Origin: Paludisphaera soli
Lineage (GTDB): Bacteria > Planctomycetota > Planctomycetia > Isosphaerales > Isosphaeraceae
Direction of reading: 5' to 3'
Assembly (NCBI RefSeq): GCF_011064595.1
Contig: NZ_JAALJI010000019.1
Coordinates: 62,001-126,000 of the forward strand
Length of the DNA: 64,000 nt
Positions 42,223 through 50,290 of the stretch are shown here, piece after piece. Every line of letters begins with the position of its first letter. Position 1 is the stretch's first letter. The position numbers were made by a program, and so were the translations under genes. Below the pieces are notes generated by a model, which did not search any database, had not been told where the DNA came from, and saw only the letters and a list, made by a program, of their open reading frames with translations.

Positions 42223-42462
42223 TCACTTGGCGTGCGCGTGCTGCTCGATGTAATCGATCGCCTGGCCCACGGTCTGGATCTTCTCGGCCTCGTCGTCAGG
42301 GATGGTGATGTCGAACTCTTCCTCGAACTCCATGACCAGTTCGACGGTGTCCAACGAGTCGGCGCCGAGGTCGTTGACGAACGACGTCTCCTTGCTGACC
42401 TGATCCTTCGACACACCCATCTGCTCGCTGACGATTTCGATCACGCGCTCTTCCACGGACAC
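42223..42462 (-). CDS. acpP: Acyl carrier protein
   Basis: 79 residues from a GTG at 42462 that follows AGGAGGTC at ideal spacing; this length is exactly that of ACP, and the longer frame from 42555 is not a real start. The phosphopantetheine attachment Ser is S36 in [13 protein letters not shown], and the helices [13 protein letters not shown] and [20 protein letters not shown] are typical. The charge is strongly acidic. It carries acyl chains for FabG and FabF, whose genes flank it on the same strand. Confidence 0.97.
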   Translation of the reverse strand: MSVEERVIEIVSEQMGVSKDQVSKETSFVNDLGADSLDTVELVMEFEEEFDITIPDDEAEKIQTVGQAIDYIEQHAHAK

Positions 42463-42915
42463 GGGCGGACCTCCTGTTTGGAGACGATTCGAGTATTCGA
42501 GCCTGGCCGTCCATCGCCCGTGCCGGGGCGCAAGCTTTGGGGACGCAGGTGTCAAGATTCGGGTAAAGGGTGTCTGTCACGATCGCGAACTTCCCGCACG
42601 GCCCTTGGGGGGGGCGGGGAGTACGAGGCGGGGCCGACCGGTCGGGCTCGGGGCGTCGGCCCCGTCCGAGGGCGGCGACGAGGAGCAGATGCCCCCCGGG
42701 CCGGCCACGCGCCGGCGGGTCCTCTTTCGGGTCGAAAGCCTCCCCGCCGAGTCCCGATTCCGTCGTTCGATCGAGTAAAATAGCATGGCCCCGGGGCCTT
42801 GTCCATCCGGCGGGCCGGGCGATCCCGAGATCCCCTGCGGACGGCGCGACCCTTACCAGGCTAATCCCCCCATCGGTATTCGGCCAGGGTTTCTGCAGCG
42901 AATCCGCCCCGGCGG
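42463..42915. other. Gap between fabG and acpP, no supported gene
   Basis: The 453 bases probably hold the acpP leader. On the minus strand TTGACA (42555-42550) is a perfect -35, but no good -10 follows at 16-18 bases. Short open frames here (for example complement 42577-42786) have no codon pattern or family match. The length is unusual inside a fab gene run and suggests that acpP is transcribed on its own at high level. Confidence 0.45.
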
Positions 42916-43692
42916 TCAGACGGTCATGCCGCCGTCGACGGCCACCACCTGGCCCGTCACGTAGCTCGACGCCGGCCCGCTGAAGAACGCCACCATCTCG
43001 GCGATGTCCTCGGGCGCGCCCAGCCGCTTCAGGGGGATCCGTTCCTTAACCTCCGCCTTGATCTTGTCCGGCAGCACGTCGGTCATGTCGGTCGTGATGA
43101 AGCCCGGCGCCACCACGTTGACGGTGATCCCCCGCGAGGCCAGCTCGCGGGCGATCGTCTGGCTCAGGCCGATCACGCCGGCCTTGCTCGCCGAGTAGTT
43201 CGCCTGCCCCGGATTCCCCCGGATGCCCGACACGCTGCTGATGTTGATGATCCGGCCGTAACGGCCGCGCATCATCACCGCGCCGACCGCCCGGCAGAAG
43301 AGGAACGTGCCCTTCAGGTTGATGTTCATCACATCGTCCCAGGCGTCGTCCTCCATCCGCAGCATCAGGCCGTCCTTGGTGACTCCGGCGTTATTGACCA
43401 GGACGTGGATCTTCTGATATTTCGCCTCGACGTCGTCGACGACCCGCTTGACGTCCTCGGCCGAGGAGACGTCGGCCGCGTAGCCCTCGGCCTCGCCGCC
43501 GGCGGCGCGGATCGCCTCCAGCGTCCCCTCCAGCGCCTCGAGCGACCGGGCGACGCCGACCACCCGCGCCCCGCAGGCCGCCAGCTTCACCGCGATGGCG
43601 CGGCCGATGCCCCGCGAGGCCCCCGTCACCAGGGCCGTCTGGCCCGTCAGGTCCACGTGACAGCCCGCCTTCGAGCCCGCTTCTTCGGCCAT
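42916..43692 (-). CDS. fabG: 3-oxoacyl-ACP reductase
   Basis: 258 residues from the ATG at 43692. Short-chain dehydrogenase: cofactor loop LVTGASRGIGRAIAVKLA, VLVNNAGVTKDGLMLRM, catalytic Ser in IINISSVSG, and Tyr/Lys in NYSASKAGVIGLSQTIAREL. The C-terminal IPLKRLGAPEDIAEMVAFF and YVTGQVVAVDGGM are FabG hallmarks. It reduces 3-oxoacyl-ACP with NADPH in fatty-acid elongation. Ten or so extra N-terminal residues (MAEEAGSKAGCHVDLTGQ) exceed the E. coli protein. It heads the fabG-acpP-fabF run; promoter at 43801-43830. Confidence 0.95.
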   Translation of the reverse strand: MAEEAGSKAGCHVDLTGQTALVTGASRGIGRAIAVKLAACGARVVGVARSLEALEGTLEAIRAAGGEAEGYAADVSSAEDVKRVVDDVEAKYQKIHVLVNNAGVTKDGLMLRMEDDAWDDVMNINLKGTFLFCRAVGAVMMRGRYGRIINISSVSGIRGNPGQANYSASKAGVIGLSQTIARELASRGITVNVVAPGFITTDMTDVLPDKIKAEVKERIPLKRLGAPEDIAEMVAFFSGPASSYVTGQVVAVDGGMTV

Positions 43693-43800
43693 GACGCCCT
43701 TGTCCTGCCAGCTAGAGTCGCCGCGTCTCGAAGGCGGGTCGGGGACGACCGATCGGCCCGCCCCCCGCCTGAACACGTCGATGCAAGGATTCGATTTCCG

Positions 43801-43830
43801 GTTATAATCCCGCCCCGAGAATCCCATCAA
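43801..43830 (-). promoter_or_regulatory. fabG promoter
   Basis: On the minus strand TTGATG (43830-43825), 18-base spacer, TATAAC (43806-43801). It leaves a leader of about 100 bases before the fabG start. No obvious operator palindrome was seen. Confidence 0.6.
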
Positions 43831-44390
43831 CCCCAAATCCGACGCCGCCCCCGCCCCGGCCCCATCCCCGCCCTGACCCCGGCCTTCAGCCCGGGAATCG
43901 GCTTCGTTTTGGGTTCCTTCGCCGCCCTTCCGGCGGGCTTTTTGCGCCCTAAACCCCTGCTATTGGAGGGCTTCGAACGGACTCGACGATTGGCTTCGTT
44001 CGGCGTCTTTCGCGTGCGGCGCTCGCTCGCCGCGTGAGAGCGCCGGATTGGGTTCGTTCGGCGCGGCGTAGAACGAAGCCATCGGACGCAAGTCGTTTCC
44101 AGATATCCATTTAACCATGAATCTCGGCTCCAGGGATTGGGTTCGTTCGGCGCGCTTCGCCTCGTCTCGGGGCGCGGCTCGCGGCGAGCCGTCCTGGGAT
44201 CGGGCCGAACGCCCATCGCAGCGGACGCGGGCGACCCCTCGCTCGGCGCGCGAGCCCTTCCAGAGTGACCATGCCACCGGAATGGCGAATGGGGGTTCGG
44301 CACCCCGCGAATCATCATCCGGGGGCGGCGAGCCCGGCTGGACCGAATTGCGTCGTCCTCGGGCGCAGGAATCCGTCTCGGCGTCGCGCC
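43831..44390. repeat. Gene-free stretch with dispersed GGGTTCGTTCGGCGCG repeats
   Basis: Between pfk and the fabG promoter there are four units of one repeat: 43896-43920 (degenerate), 43988-44014, 44046-44068 and 44135-44164, built on GATTGG(G/C)TTCGTTCGGCGCG. The same family is at 14429-14458. Units are spaced by about 55-90 bases, with a shared CATGAATCT-like patch before the last. Around 43925-43945 lies the small hairpin CGCCCTTCCGGCGGGC before TTTTT, in position to act as a terminator. On the opposite strand the repeats read as peptide APNEPNP in short open frames, which are not genes. Confidence 0.6.
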
Positions 44391-45416
44391 TCAGTAGAAA
44401 AAGGCGGCGGCGTCCTGGTAGAAGGCGAGGTCGAGGGAGCGGGTGGCGAGGGCGGCGGAGTCGAGGGGGACGTCGGCGATCTGCGAGCCGCGCAGGGTGA
44501 GGACGGTCCCGAAACGGCGGCGGAGGACGAGTTCGGCGGCGGCGAGGCCCATCCGGGTGGCGAGGACCCGGTCGTGGGCGGTGGGTGCCCCCCCGCGCTG
44601 GAGGTGGCCCAGGACGACGGTGCGGGTCTCGACGCGGAGCTGGCGGTCGATGACGTCGGCGATCAGGGCCCCGATCCCGCCGGTCCGTGGGTGGCCGAAC
44701 GCCTCGGCGTCGAGGACGGGCGGGTCGGCGTCGAGGTAGCGGGCCCCCTCGGCGACGACCACGATGGCGTGGTTCTTCGCCGAGCCTCGCACACGCTTGA
44801 GGGCGGCGACCAGGTGGGGGACGTCGATGGGGACCTCGGGGACGAGCACGTAGTCCGCCCCCACGGCCATCCCGGCGAAGCAGGCGAGCCAGCCCGTGTT
44901 GCGGCCCATCGTCTCCACCACGATCACGCGGCGGTGGCTCTCGGCCGTGGTGCGGAGCCGCTCGACCGCCTCGACCACGACGTTCACCGCCGTATCGAAC
45001 CCGAACGAGAAGTCCGCCAGCATCAGGTCGTTGTCGATCGTCTTGGGGACGCCGACGATCGGCATCTGGAAGTCGTTCACCAGCCTCGCCGCCACCCCCA
45101 GCGTGTCGTCCCCGCCCACGACCACCAGCGCATCGATCCCGGCCTCCAGCAGGTTCTGGCGGACCCGAGGGACGTCGGCGTCGGGGTTCTTGTAAGGGTT
45201 GGTGCGCGACGAGCCGAGCAGCGTCCCGCCCCGCCCGATCAGCGGCTCGACCTCGCGCGGGTCCAGCGGCCGGAAGGTCCCCCGGATCAGCCCCCGCCAG
45301 CCCTCCAGGACCCCCACGCACGTCCCGCCCGCGTCCGAGACCCGGCGCACGACCGCCCGGATCACGGCGTTCAAGCCGGGACAGTCCCCGCCCCCCGTCA
45401 ACAAGCCGACTTTCAT
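44391..45416 (-). CDS. pfp: Phosphofructokinase with PPi-type active-site residues
   Basis: 341 residues. The family is plain: MKVGLLTGGGDCPGLNAVIR, LLGSSRTNPYKNP, PKTIDNDLMLADFSFGFDTA and VVETMGRNTGWLACFAG. Two residues decide the phosphate donor. ATP enzymes have Gly at the second position of GGDG and Gly in PGTIDND; here the sequence is GGDDT (Asp at 104) and PKTIDND (Lys at 125), as in PPi-dependent enzymes, where Asp blocks ATP and Lys holds PPi. So I call it diphosphate-fructose-6-phosphate 1-phosphotransferase of the long-chain group III branch, working reversibly in glycolysis and gluconeogenesis. Catalytic Asp is D128. A small relic of a related gene lies at 50304-50363. Confidence 0.9.
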   Translation of the reverse strand: MKVGLLTGGGDCPGLNAVIRAVVRRVSDAGGTCVGVLEGWRGLIRGTFRPLDPREVEPLIGRGGTLLGSSRTNPYKNPDADVPRVRQNLLEAGIDALVVVGGDDTLGVAARLVNDFQMPIVGVPKTIDNDLMLADFSFGFDTAVNVVVEAVERLRTTAESHRRVIVVETMGRNTGWLACFAGMAVGADYVLVPEVPIDVPHLVAALKRVRGSAKNHAIVVVAEGARYLDADPPVLDAEAFGHPRTGGIGALIADVIDRQLRVETRTVVLGHLQRGGAPTAHDRVLATRMGLAAAELVLRRRFGTVLTLRGSQIADVPLDSAALATRSLDLAFYQDAAAFFY

Positions 45417-45611
45417 GGGTCGCCGTCCGTCCGCACGAGTCCAGTCCGCGACGCCGGGGCCCGTCCGACGTCGACGGCTCCCTCAACCTCGACCCTATCA
45501 CGCCCCGGTCGAGGCGGCCACCCGCCGGGACCGAAAACGTGCAGCCTGCGGAGGGACTGGAGCCTGTTGGGAACCGATGGCGAGCGTCGAGGCTGGGGTC
45601 GGCCCGCGCCG

Positions 45612-46304
45612 CTACGGGGCCGGGAGGGAGAAGTCGCCGTCGTCCAGCTCGTAGGACTGCACGACCCTGGCCCCGTCCACGACGCGGGGGCCGCTGATCA
45701 GTTCGGTCATCCCCCCGGCCGCCAGCACGCGATCCCTGTGCATCAGGACGCCGAGGCCGTGGTCCCGGTCCCAGCCGGTCTGGAACTCGAACGAGCTGAA
45801 CCCGCACTCGTCCAGCCCGCTGTCGGCCAGGCCGATGCCGACCAGTTTGAACAGGTGGTCGATCGCCGACGGCTCTTCGACCGGCACCTGCCGCTCGATA
45901 TCCTTCCAATACTTCTGCAACGGCTTGATGTGCGGCAAGTCTTCGTCGCGGAACTGCGCCAACGACTTCTTGTGCCAGGCGAACAGCTTGCGGCGCAGGG
46001 CGATCTCGATCGCGGCGGCGTTGGCGAGGATGAAATCCCACGCCCGCTCCTGAAAGCCGTCGAACCCGTCGCCGCTGGCGGCATACATCGCGACCTCGAC
46101 CTCTGGACTCGCGACGCGGGCGGACGGGCAACTCGGGTCGGTACCCGGCCCGCGGGCCTTGGCGACCTTCAGCTTCGGGTACTCGGGGTACGGCGGGGCG
46201 ACCGCGACAACTGCGTCCCGGAACAGCGGCTTGGCAGTCCGCCAGAGTCGCCGCGAGCCGTCCCATTCCGGATCGGGTTGGAAGCTGTCCTGAAACGCGC
46301 TCAT
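45612..46304 (-). CDS. Uncharacterised protein, DUF6985-like
   Basis: 230 residues, soluble, mostly helical in the middle (ERAWDFILANAAAIEIALRR). The C-terminal half (HLFKLVGIGLADSGLDECGF, SSFEFQTGWDRDHGLGVLMH, RDRVLAAGG) resembles the DUF6985-type domain often met beside SUKH-superfamily genes. I am not certain of the match. The 62 bases upstream of its leader (46315-46376) are a diverged copy of the leader of the SUKH gene at 46590-47045, so the two seem to be cassette-like units. Possible role as immunity or stress protein is only inferred from such company. Confidence 0.6.
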   Translation of the reverse strand: MSAFQDSFQPDPEWDGSRRLWRTAKPLFRDAVVAVAPPYPEYPKLKVAKARGPGTDPSCPSARVASPEVEVAMYAASGDGFDGFQERAWDFILANAAAIEIALRRKLFAWHKKSLAQFRDEDLPHIKPLQKYWKDIERQVPVEEPSAIDHLFKLVGIGLADSGLDECGFSSFEFQTGWDRDHGLGVLMHRDRVLAAGGMTELISGPRVVDGARVVQSYELDDGDFSLPAP

Positions 46305-46314
46305 GACCGCGCTG

Positions 46315-46376
46315 CCCTCCGTCGCCGAACGAAAACGCTGAGCAAACGACCCGCCCGTGCGACCTTTGATTGTACC
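46315..46376 (-). repeat. Cassette-leader repeat, copy 1
   Basis: Minus-strand pattern GGTACAATC...CGGGCGGG...GCTCAGCGTTTTCGTTCGGCG...AGGG. It aligns along its length with 47051-47115 (about 70 percent by eye), and both copies end just before a start codon. TACAAT (46374-46369) could be a -10. The GCTNAGC...CGTTCGGC end resembles the L'/R' end of integron attC sites, and a matching GCCGAAC lies 92 bases upstream on the same strand (46422-46416). Confidence 0.5.
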
Positions 46377-46589
46377 GGCAGACGACGCGGCGGGGTGATT
46401 CCGATGCCGTGCGAGGTTCGGCGGAGTTCCCGCTCCGCCCGGATGACAATGCCCACTCGACGATCTGTTCCGGCGTCGGATCCTACCCGCCCATCTGCCG
46501 GCCCCCGCCCCGGGGCCGTTGCGGCGAGAGCTTGGGCGGCGGATTCACGACCGCCGGATGTAGGACCCGCCTACGGGCCACTTCCGTAC

Positions 46590-47045
46590 TCACGGGAGCA
46601 ACCGGCTCGCGGCGTTACACACCCACTCCGAAAGCGTCGTGTCAGGTTCTCGGCCCTCGGAGAAGCCCTCCCAGTACATGTACTGACGATCGCCGGTGAG
46701 CTCGGCGCCGCAGAGTGTGTCGCCGTTTGGAAAGTAGCCGATCACCACGTGCGGCTTGGTGTTCCAGTACTCCAACCCGGGTGGGTCGTCGTTATTCATG
46801 TCTTCGAGGAAGACATCAACGCCCCAGGCCGCCTGCAACAGACAGATCAGCCGGGTCGACCTGTAGTAGTGATGCAGTGAATCGGGCATCTCCACCCCGT
46901 ATTTCGCCTCGAACTCCCTGACTCCGGGCTCTGTCGAGAGGCGAATCAGCCATTCCGGGATCCGTCGCTCCAGTTCGATGACGACCGGGAACGCGACATG
47001 GGCTCGGGCGAGTGCCAGTTCGTTCGCGATGAGGATTGGCTCCAT
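46590..47045 (-). CDS. SUKH (SMI1/KNR4) superfamily-like protein
   Basis: 151 residues, soluble, acidic. The core REFEAKYGVEMPDSLHHYYR is the SMI1/KNR4 start motif (E-x-x-x-G-x-x-L/M-P-x-x), followed by the beta part (WNTKPHVVIGYFPNGDTL, CGAELTGDRQYMYWEG) with the late Trp. In bacteria this superfamily mostly serves as immunity proteins against nuclease toxins of contact-dependent systems. No toxin gene is present nearby, so it may be an orphan immunity gene. The leader (47051-47115) is a copy of that of the neighbouring gene, suggesting cassette-type duplication. Confidence 0.75.
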   Translation of the reverse strand: MEPILIANELALARAHVAFPVVIELERRIPEWLIRLSTEPGVREFEAKYGVEMPDSLHHYYRSTRLICLLQAAWGVDVFLEDMNNDDPPGLEYWNTKPHVVIGYFPNGDTLCGAELTGDRQYMYWEGFSEGREPDTTLSEWVCNAASRLLP

Positions 47046-47050
47046 CTCGG

Positions 47051-47160
47051 CTCCCTTCGCCGTTGAACGAAAAAGCTCAGCGGACCACCCCGCCCGAGCG
47101 CCCTTCGAGTCTACCGCAAAGCGCCGCGGCGGGCCGGGGCCGCTTCAGCGGTTGGTCAGG
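47051..47160 (-). repeat. Cassette-leader repeat, copy 2, attC-like palindrome
   Basis: The conserved part is 47051-47115 (GGTAGACTC...CGGGCGGG...GGTCCGCTGAGCTTTTTCGTTCAACGG on the minus strand, quoted in pieces). Its inner arm GGTCCGCTGAGC can pair with GCTGAAGCGGCC near 47150-47139, leaving one extra base, as in attC sites. That arm overlaps the stop codon of the HEAT gene (47145), a usual place for attC. The outer core sites are poor. Confidence 0.4.
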
Positions 47161-47750
47161 CGTGCCTTGTTCTCCTGCAGAACTTCCCGGACCGACTCGT
47201 CGGGCTCCGACGCAAGCGCCGCGTCGATCGCCGGAACCGACCACGACGCGTGCTCGGGGAAAAGGCCGAGGGTTTCCGCCACGAGGGAGCCCAGTCCCTC
47301 TCGGTCGCTCAAAAAGGGGAGCAAGTGTTCCAGCCCCGCGGCGACATCGCGGTGGATCGCTTCCATCACCGCCCGCTCCTCGTCCACCGCTTCCTCCAAC
47401 GATCGGCCCCTCCTGGCGAGCCTCCTTCGCAACGACGGCTCACCGTCGACGCGAAGCCCGTACTGGAGCCAACCCTCTCCGGTCGCAATGCAGCCCAGCA
47501 GGGAGGCGGCCCAGCCCGGATCGTGCAGGCCGGGGCGAGTGAGCAACTCGAACAGGAACGGGACGGCGGCGGCCGAGGCGGGGTATACGGTGCCCTGATG
47601 CCAGATCGTCTCGCTCAAGGCCGCGAACGCCTGGAGCCGCACGTCCGGGTCCTCGGACAGCAGCGACCGGAGCAGTTCCGGCACGTCCGTGGCAGGGCCA
47701 TGAGCATGCGTCAGGATCGACCAGTCCAGTGCGTCCAGACCTTCCAACAT
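47145..47750 (-). CDS. HEAT-repeat protein
   Basis: 201 residues from the ATG at 47750, behind GAGAGG; the frame open to 47942 has no support. Helical repeats: DVPELLRSLLSEDPDVRLQA, SAAAVPFLFELLTRPGL, HLLPFLSDREGLGSLVAETL and SVPAIDAALASEPDESVREV. This is a small HEAT/armadillo-like scaffold of a type frequent in planctomycete and myxobacterial gene arrays, of unknown function. Together with the SUKH and DUF6985-like genes on the same strand it forms a three-gene row whose spacers carry related repeats. Confidence 0.72.
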   Translation of the reverse strand: MLEGLDALDWSILTHAHGPATDVPELLRSLLSEDPDVRLQAFAALSETIWHQGTVYPASAAAVPFLFELLTRPGLHDPGWAASLLGCIATGEGWLQYGLRVDGEPSLRRRLARRGRSLEEAVDEERAVMEAIHRDVAAGLEHLLPFLSDREGLGSLVAETLGLFPEHASWSVPAIDAALASEPDESVREVLQENKARLTNR

Positions 47751-48118
47751 CCGCGGATGCCTCTCGTCAGGGCCTGATTCCGAGTTCCTGTTTCCTTCCG
47801 ACTCGCTTCCCGTCCGGTGTCGCAATTCCGCCATTCTACGAGGCGAGACAGCTCGCCCATCGGGCCTTCGAGACCGATCTCGCCGACATCGAGGACTTGA
47901 CGGCCGCCGAGGACGTCTGGGCGAGACGTCCCACCACCTCATCGCATCGATCGACGGGGCCGACGGCCGCGATGCGCCCGCCGGACGCGCCGCCGGCCGG
48001 CCGGCCTTGATGAGCCCTCCTGGAGCTTGCGGGCCGACGCTCGTCGGTCGATAATCGCGACAGGTGTGGCGTCCTTCTGCGACGCCTTTTCGATCCGTCC
48101 TCGGGAGTTCGCTTCGCC
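47751..48118. other. Gap before the PGRP gene, no supported gene
   Basis: The 368 bases separate the leftward HEAT gene from the rightward amidase. Short open frames (such as 47729-48010 on the plus strand) lack start signals and families. The end of the gap (48030-48118) should hold the amidase promoter; TCGATAATCG near 48048 is the only AT-rich patch. Confidence 0.4.
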
Positions 48119-48799
48119 ATGAGAGCGCCGATCGTCGTCGCCGTCCTCGCCGGGTTGATCGTCGCGGACGACGAGTCCGGGCTGAAGGCTCTCACCGCCA
48201 GGCCGGAGATCGTCGCGGCGACGGAGTGGGGGTCGAAGCCCCAGCCGATCCCGGATTCGCGCAAGCAGACGCCGAAGTTCGTGACGATCCATCACGCCGG
48301 GGTGGTCTGGACCGCCAAGGTCGCGCCCGAGGTCTTCGTGCGGAACATGCAGTCCTGGGGGCAGCGGGACAAGGGGTGGCCCGACCTCCCCTACCACTTC
48401 CTGATCGCCCCGGACGGCCGGATCTTCGAGGGCCGTCCGCTGGAGTACGAGCCCGAGTCCAACACCAAGTACCCGCTGGCGGGGAACGTCGGGGTCGAGA
48501 TGATGGGGAGCTTCGAAACCCAGCGCCCCGACCCGCGCCAGATCGCCTCGTGCGTCAAGCTGACGGCCTGGCTCTGCGACCGCTTCGCCATCGACCCGGC
48601 GACGGTCCGTGGGCACAAGGACGCCGCGTCGGGCCAGACGACCTGCCCCGGCAAGGACTTCGACCGCTACCTCAAGGACGGCCAGTTCGTCCGCTGGGTC
48701 CGCGAGACCCTCGCAGGCGAGGCCCCCGCGATCGACCCCGGCCCCCCCCTCCCCGGCGGGCCGACCGAGACGATCCCGTCGACCAGTCCTGCATCCTGA
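48119..48799 (+). CDS. N-acetylmuramoyl-L-alanine amidase, PGRP/AmpD type
   Basis: 226 residues. A short hydrophobic N-terminus (APIVVAVLAGLIVADD) may be a signal peptide, though weak. The amidase_2 fold follows: FVTIHHAGVVW (first zinc His), LPYHFLIAPDGRIFEGRPLE, NVGVEMMGSF, VRGHKDAASGQTTCPGKDF (second His and the Cys zinc ligand). The Cys rather than His/Asp as third ligand is normal in amidase PGRPs. It cleaves the amide between MurNAc and L-Ala in peptidoglycan or recycled muropeptides; planctomycetes do have thin peptidoglycan. The tail is Pro-rich. Single gene. Confidence 0.9.
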   Translation: MRAPIVVAVLAGLIVADDESGLKALTARPEIVAATEWGSKPQPIPDSRKQTPKFVTIHHAGVVWTAKVAPEVFVRNMQSWGQRDKGWPDLPYHFLIAPDGRIFEGRPLEYEPESNTKYPLAGNVGVEMMGSFETQRPDPRQIASCVKLTAWLCDRFAIDPATVRGHKDAASGQTTCPGKDFDRYLKDGQFVRWVRETLAGEAPAIDPGPPLPGGPTETIPSTSPAS

Positions 48800-48889
48800 C
48801 GCCGGCCGGTCGGTCCACGACGGCGCGGATTTTGCCAACGATCGGCCGTCGCGAATCACCCCTGGCGCCGATCGTGGGAGCGGGATCAG

Positions 48890-50290
48890 ATGGCCGAGTC
48901 TTCGGAAGCGTTCGACGTGGTTTTGCTCGGGGCGGGGCAGGCGAACAACCCCCTGGCCCGGTCGCTGTCGAAGGCCGGGCGGCGCGTGGCGCTGGTCGAG
49001 CGGGGGGAGATCGGCGGGACGTGCGTCAACGTCGGCTGCACGCCGACCAAGACGATGGCGGCGAGCGCGCGGGTGGCGTACCTGGCCCGTCGCGCGGGCG
49101 AGTTCGGGGTGCATTGCGGCGAGGCGCGCGTGGAACTCGCCGAGGTGCGGGCGCGAACGCAGGCCCTCGTGGAGCGGTTCCGCACTGGGAGCGAAAAGCA
49201 GCTGGAAGCTACGGACGGGCTGGATCTGATCCGCGGGGAGGGCGCGTTCGAAGGCCCTCGCACGGTTCGGGTCCAGCTCAACGGCGGAGGCGTGCGTCGG
49301 CTCTCCGGCGAGATCGTCGTCATCGACGTCGGCTGCCGCCCGGCGCGGCCGGACCTGCCGGGGCTGAACTCCGTCACGCCTCTCACCTCGACGACGATCC
49401 TGCAGCTCGAATCCACGCCGGAGCATCTGCTGGTGCTGGGGGGCGGGTACATCGGCGTCGAGTTCGCCCAGATGTTCCGGCGGTTCGGCGCCCGGGTGAC
49501 GCTCATCCACCGGGGCGGGCGGTTGCTGCGTCGCGAGGACCCCGACATGGCCGAGGCGCTCGCCGAGGTCCTCCGCGAGGACGGCGTCGCCATCGTCTCG
49601 AACGCGGAGGCGACGCAGGTCGCGGGGGGCGAGGGCGACGTGCGGCTGACCGTCCGCGAGGAAGGCCGGGATCGGGAGCTGGCGGGCTCGCACTTGCTGC
49701 TCGCCGTCGGGCGGACGCCGGTCACCGACGGGCTGAACCTGCAGGCGGCCGGGATCCATGCGGATGATCGCGGCTTCATCCCGGTCGACGAGCGGCTCCA
49801 GACCAACGCGCCCGGCGTGTACGCCGTCGGCGACGTGAACGGCGGCCCGGCGTTCACCCACGTCGCCCACAACGACAACCAGATCCTCCGCGAGAACCTG
49901 CTGCGCAACGCCGGCCGCACGACCGCCGGCCGGCTGGTCCCCTTCACCGTCTTCACCGACCCGCAGTTCGGCCGGGTCGGTATGACCGAGCGCGAGGCGC
50001 GCGAGGCCGGGCATCGGGTGCGGATCGCGAAGATGCCGATGACCGAGGTGGCGCGGGCCGTCGAGGTCGGCGAGGCTCGCGGCGTCCTCAAGGCGGTGAT
50101 CGACGCCGACTCCGACCTTATCCTGGGCTGCACCGCCCTGGGGGTCGAGGGGGGCGAGATCATGTCGATGATCCAGCTGGCGATGATGGGCGGACTCACC
50201 TACCAACGCCTGCGCGATGATATGTTCGCCCACCCCACCCTGGCGCGGGGCCTCAACGCGCTGTTCTCCCACATCGGGGAGGAAGAGTAA
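48890..50290 (+). CDS. FAD-dependent pyridine nucleotide-disulfide oxidoreductase, MerA-like
   Basis: 466 residues. FAD site FDVVLLGAGQANNPLARSLS (G-x-G-x2-N is slightly off the usual G-x-G-x2-G), then the redox disulfide GGTCVNVGCTPTKTM. NAD site LLVLGGGYIGVEFAQMFRRF, second FAD motif GVYAVGDVNGGPAFTHV, and dimer domain VFTDPQFGRVGMTEREA. It has the look of mercuric reductase-like or dihydrolipoamide dehydrogenase-like enzymes (the Mer-like group) but lacks the N-terminal heavy-metal domain and the C-terminal Cys pair, so mercury reduction is unlikely. Catalytic His lies in FAHPTLARGLN near the end. Substrate unknown. Confidence 0.88.
   Translation: MAESSEAFDVVLLGAGQANNPLARSLSKAGRRVALVERGEIGGTCVNVGCTPTKTMAASARVAYLARRAGEFGVHCGEARVELAEVRARTQALVERFRTGSEKQLEATDGLDLIRGEGAFEGPRTVRVQLNGGGVRRLSGEIVVIDVGCRPARPDLPGLNSVTPLTSTTILQLESTPEHLLVLGGGYIGVEFAQMFRRFGARVTLIHRGGRLLRREDPDMAEALAEVLREDGVAIVSNAEATQVAGGEGDVRLTVREEGRDRELAGSHLLLAVGRTPVTDGLNLQAAGIHADDRGFIPVDERLQTNAPGVYAVGDVNGGPAFTHVAHNDNQILRENLLRNAGRTTAGRLVPFTVFTDPQFGRVGMTEREAREAGHRVRIAKMPMTEVARAVEVGEARGVLKAVIDADSDLILGCTALGVEGGEIMSMIQLAMMGGLTYQRLRDDMFAHPTLARGLNALFSHIGEEE

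Noticed and set aside
42577-42786. A 69-residue frame between fabG and acpP
   Set aside because: Arg/Pro/Ser-rich, no ribosome site and no resemblance to any small fab-cluster protein.
43960-46449. A long minus-strand frame across pfk and its neighbours
   Set aside because: It is out of frame with pfk and the DUF6985-like gene and low in complexity; part of it reads the dispersed repeats.
48890-50290. Calling the flavoprotein a true mercuric reductase
   Set aside because: No N-terminal heavy-metal domain, no C-terminal Cys pair, and no mer genes nearby.
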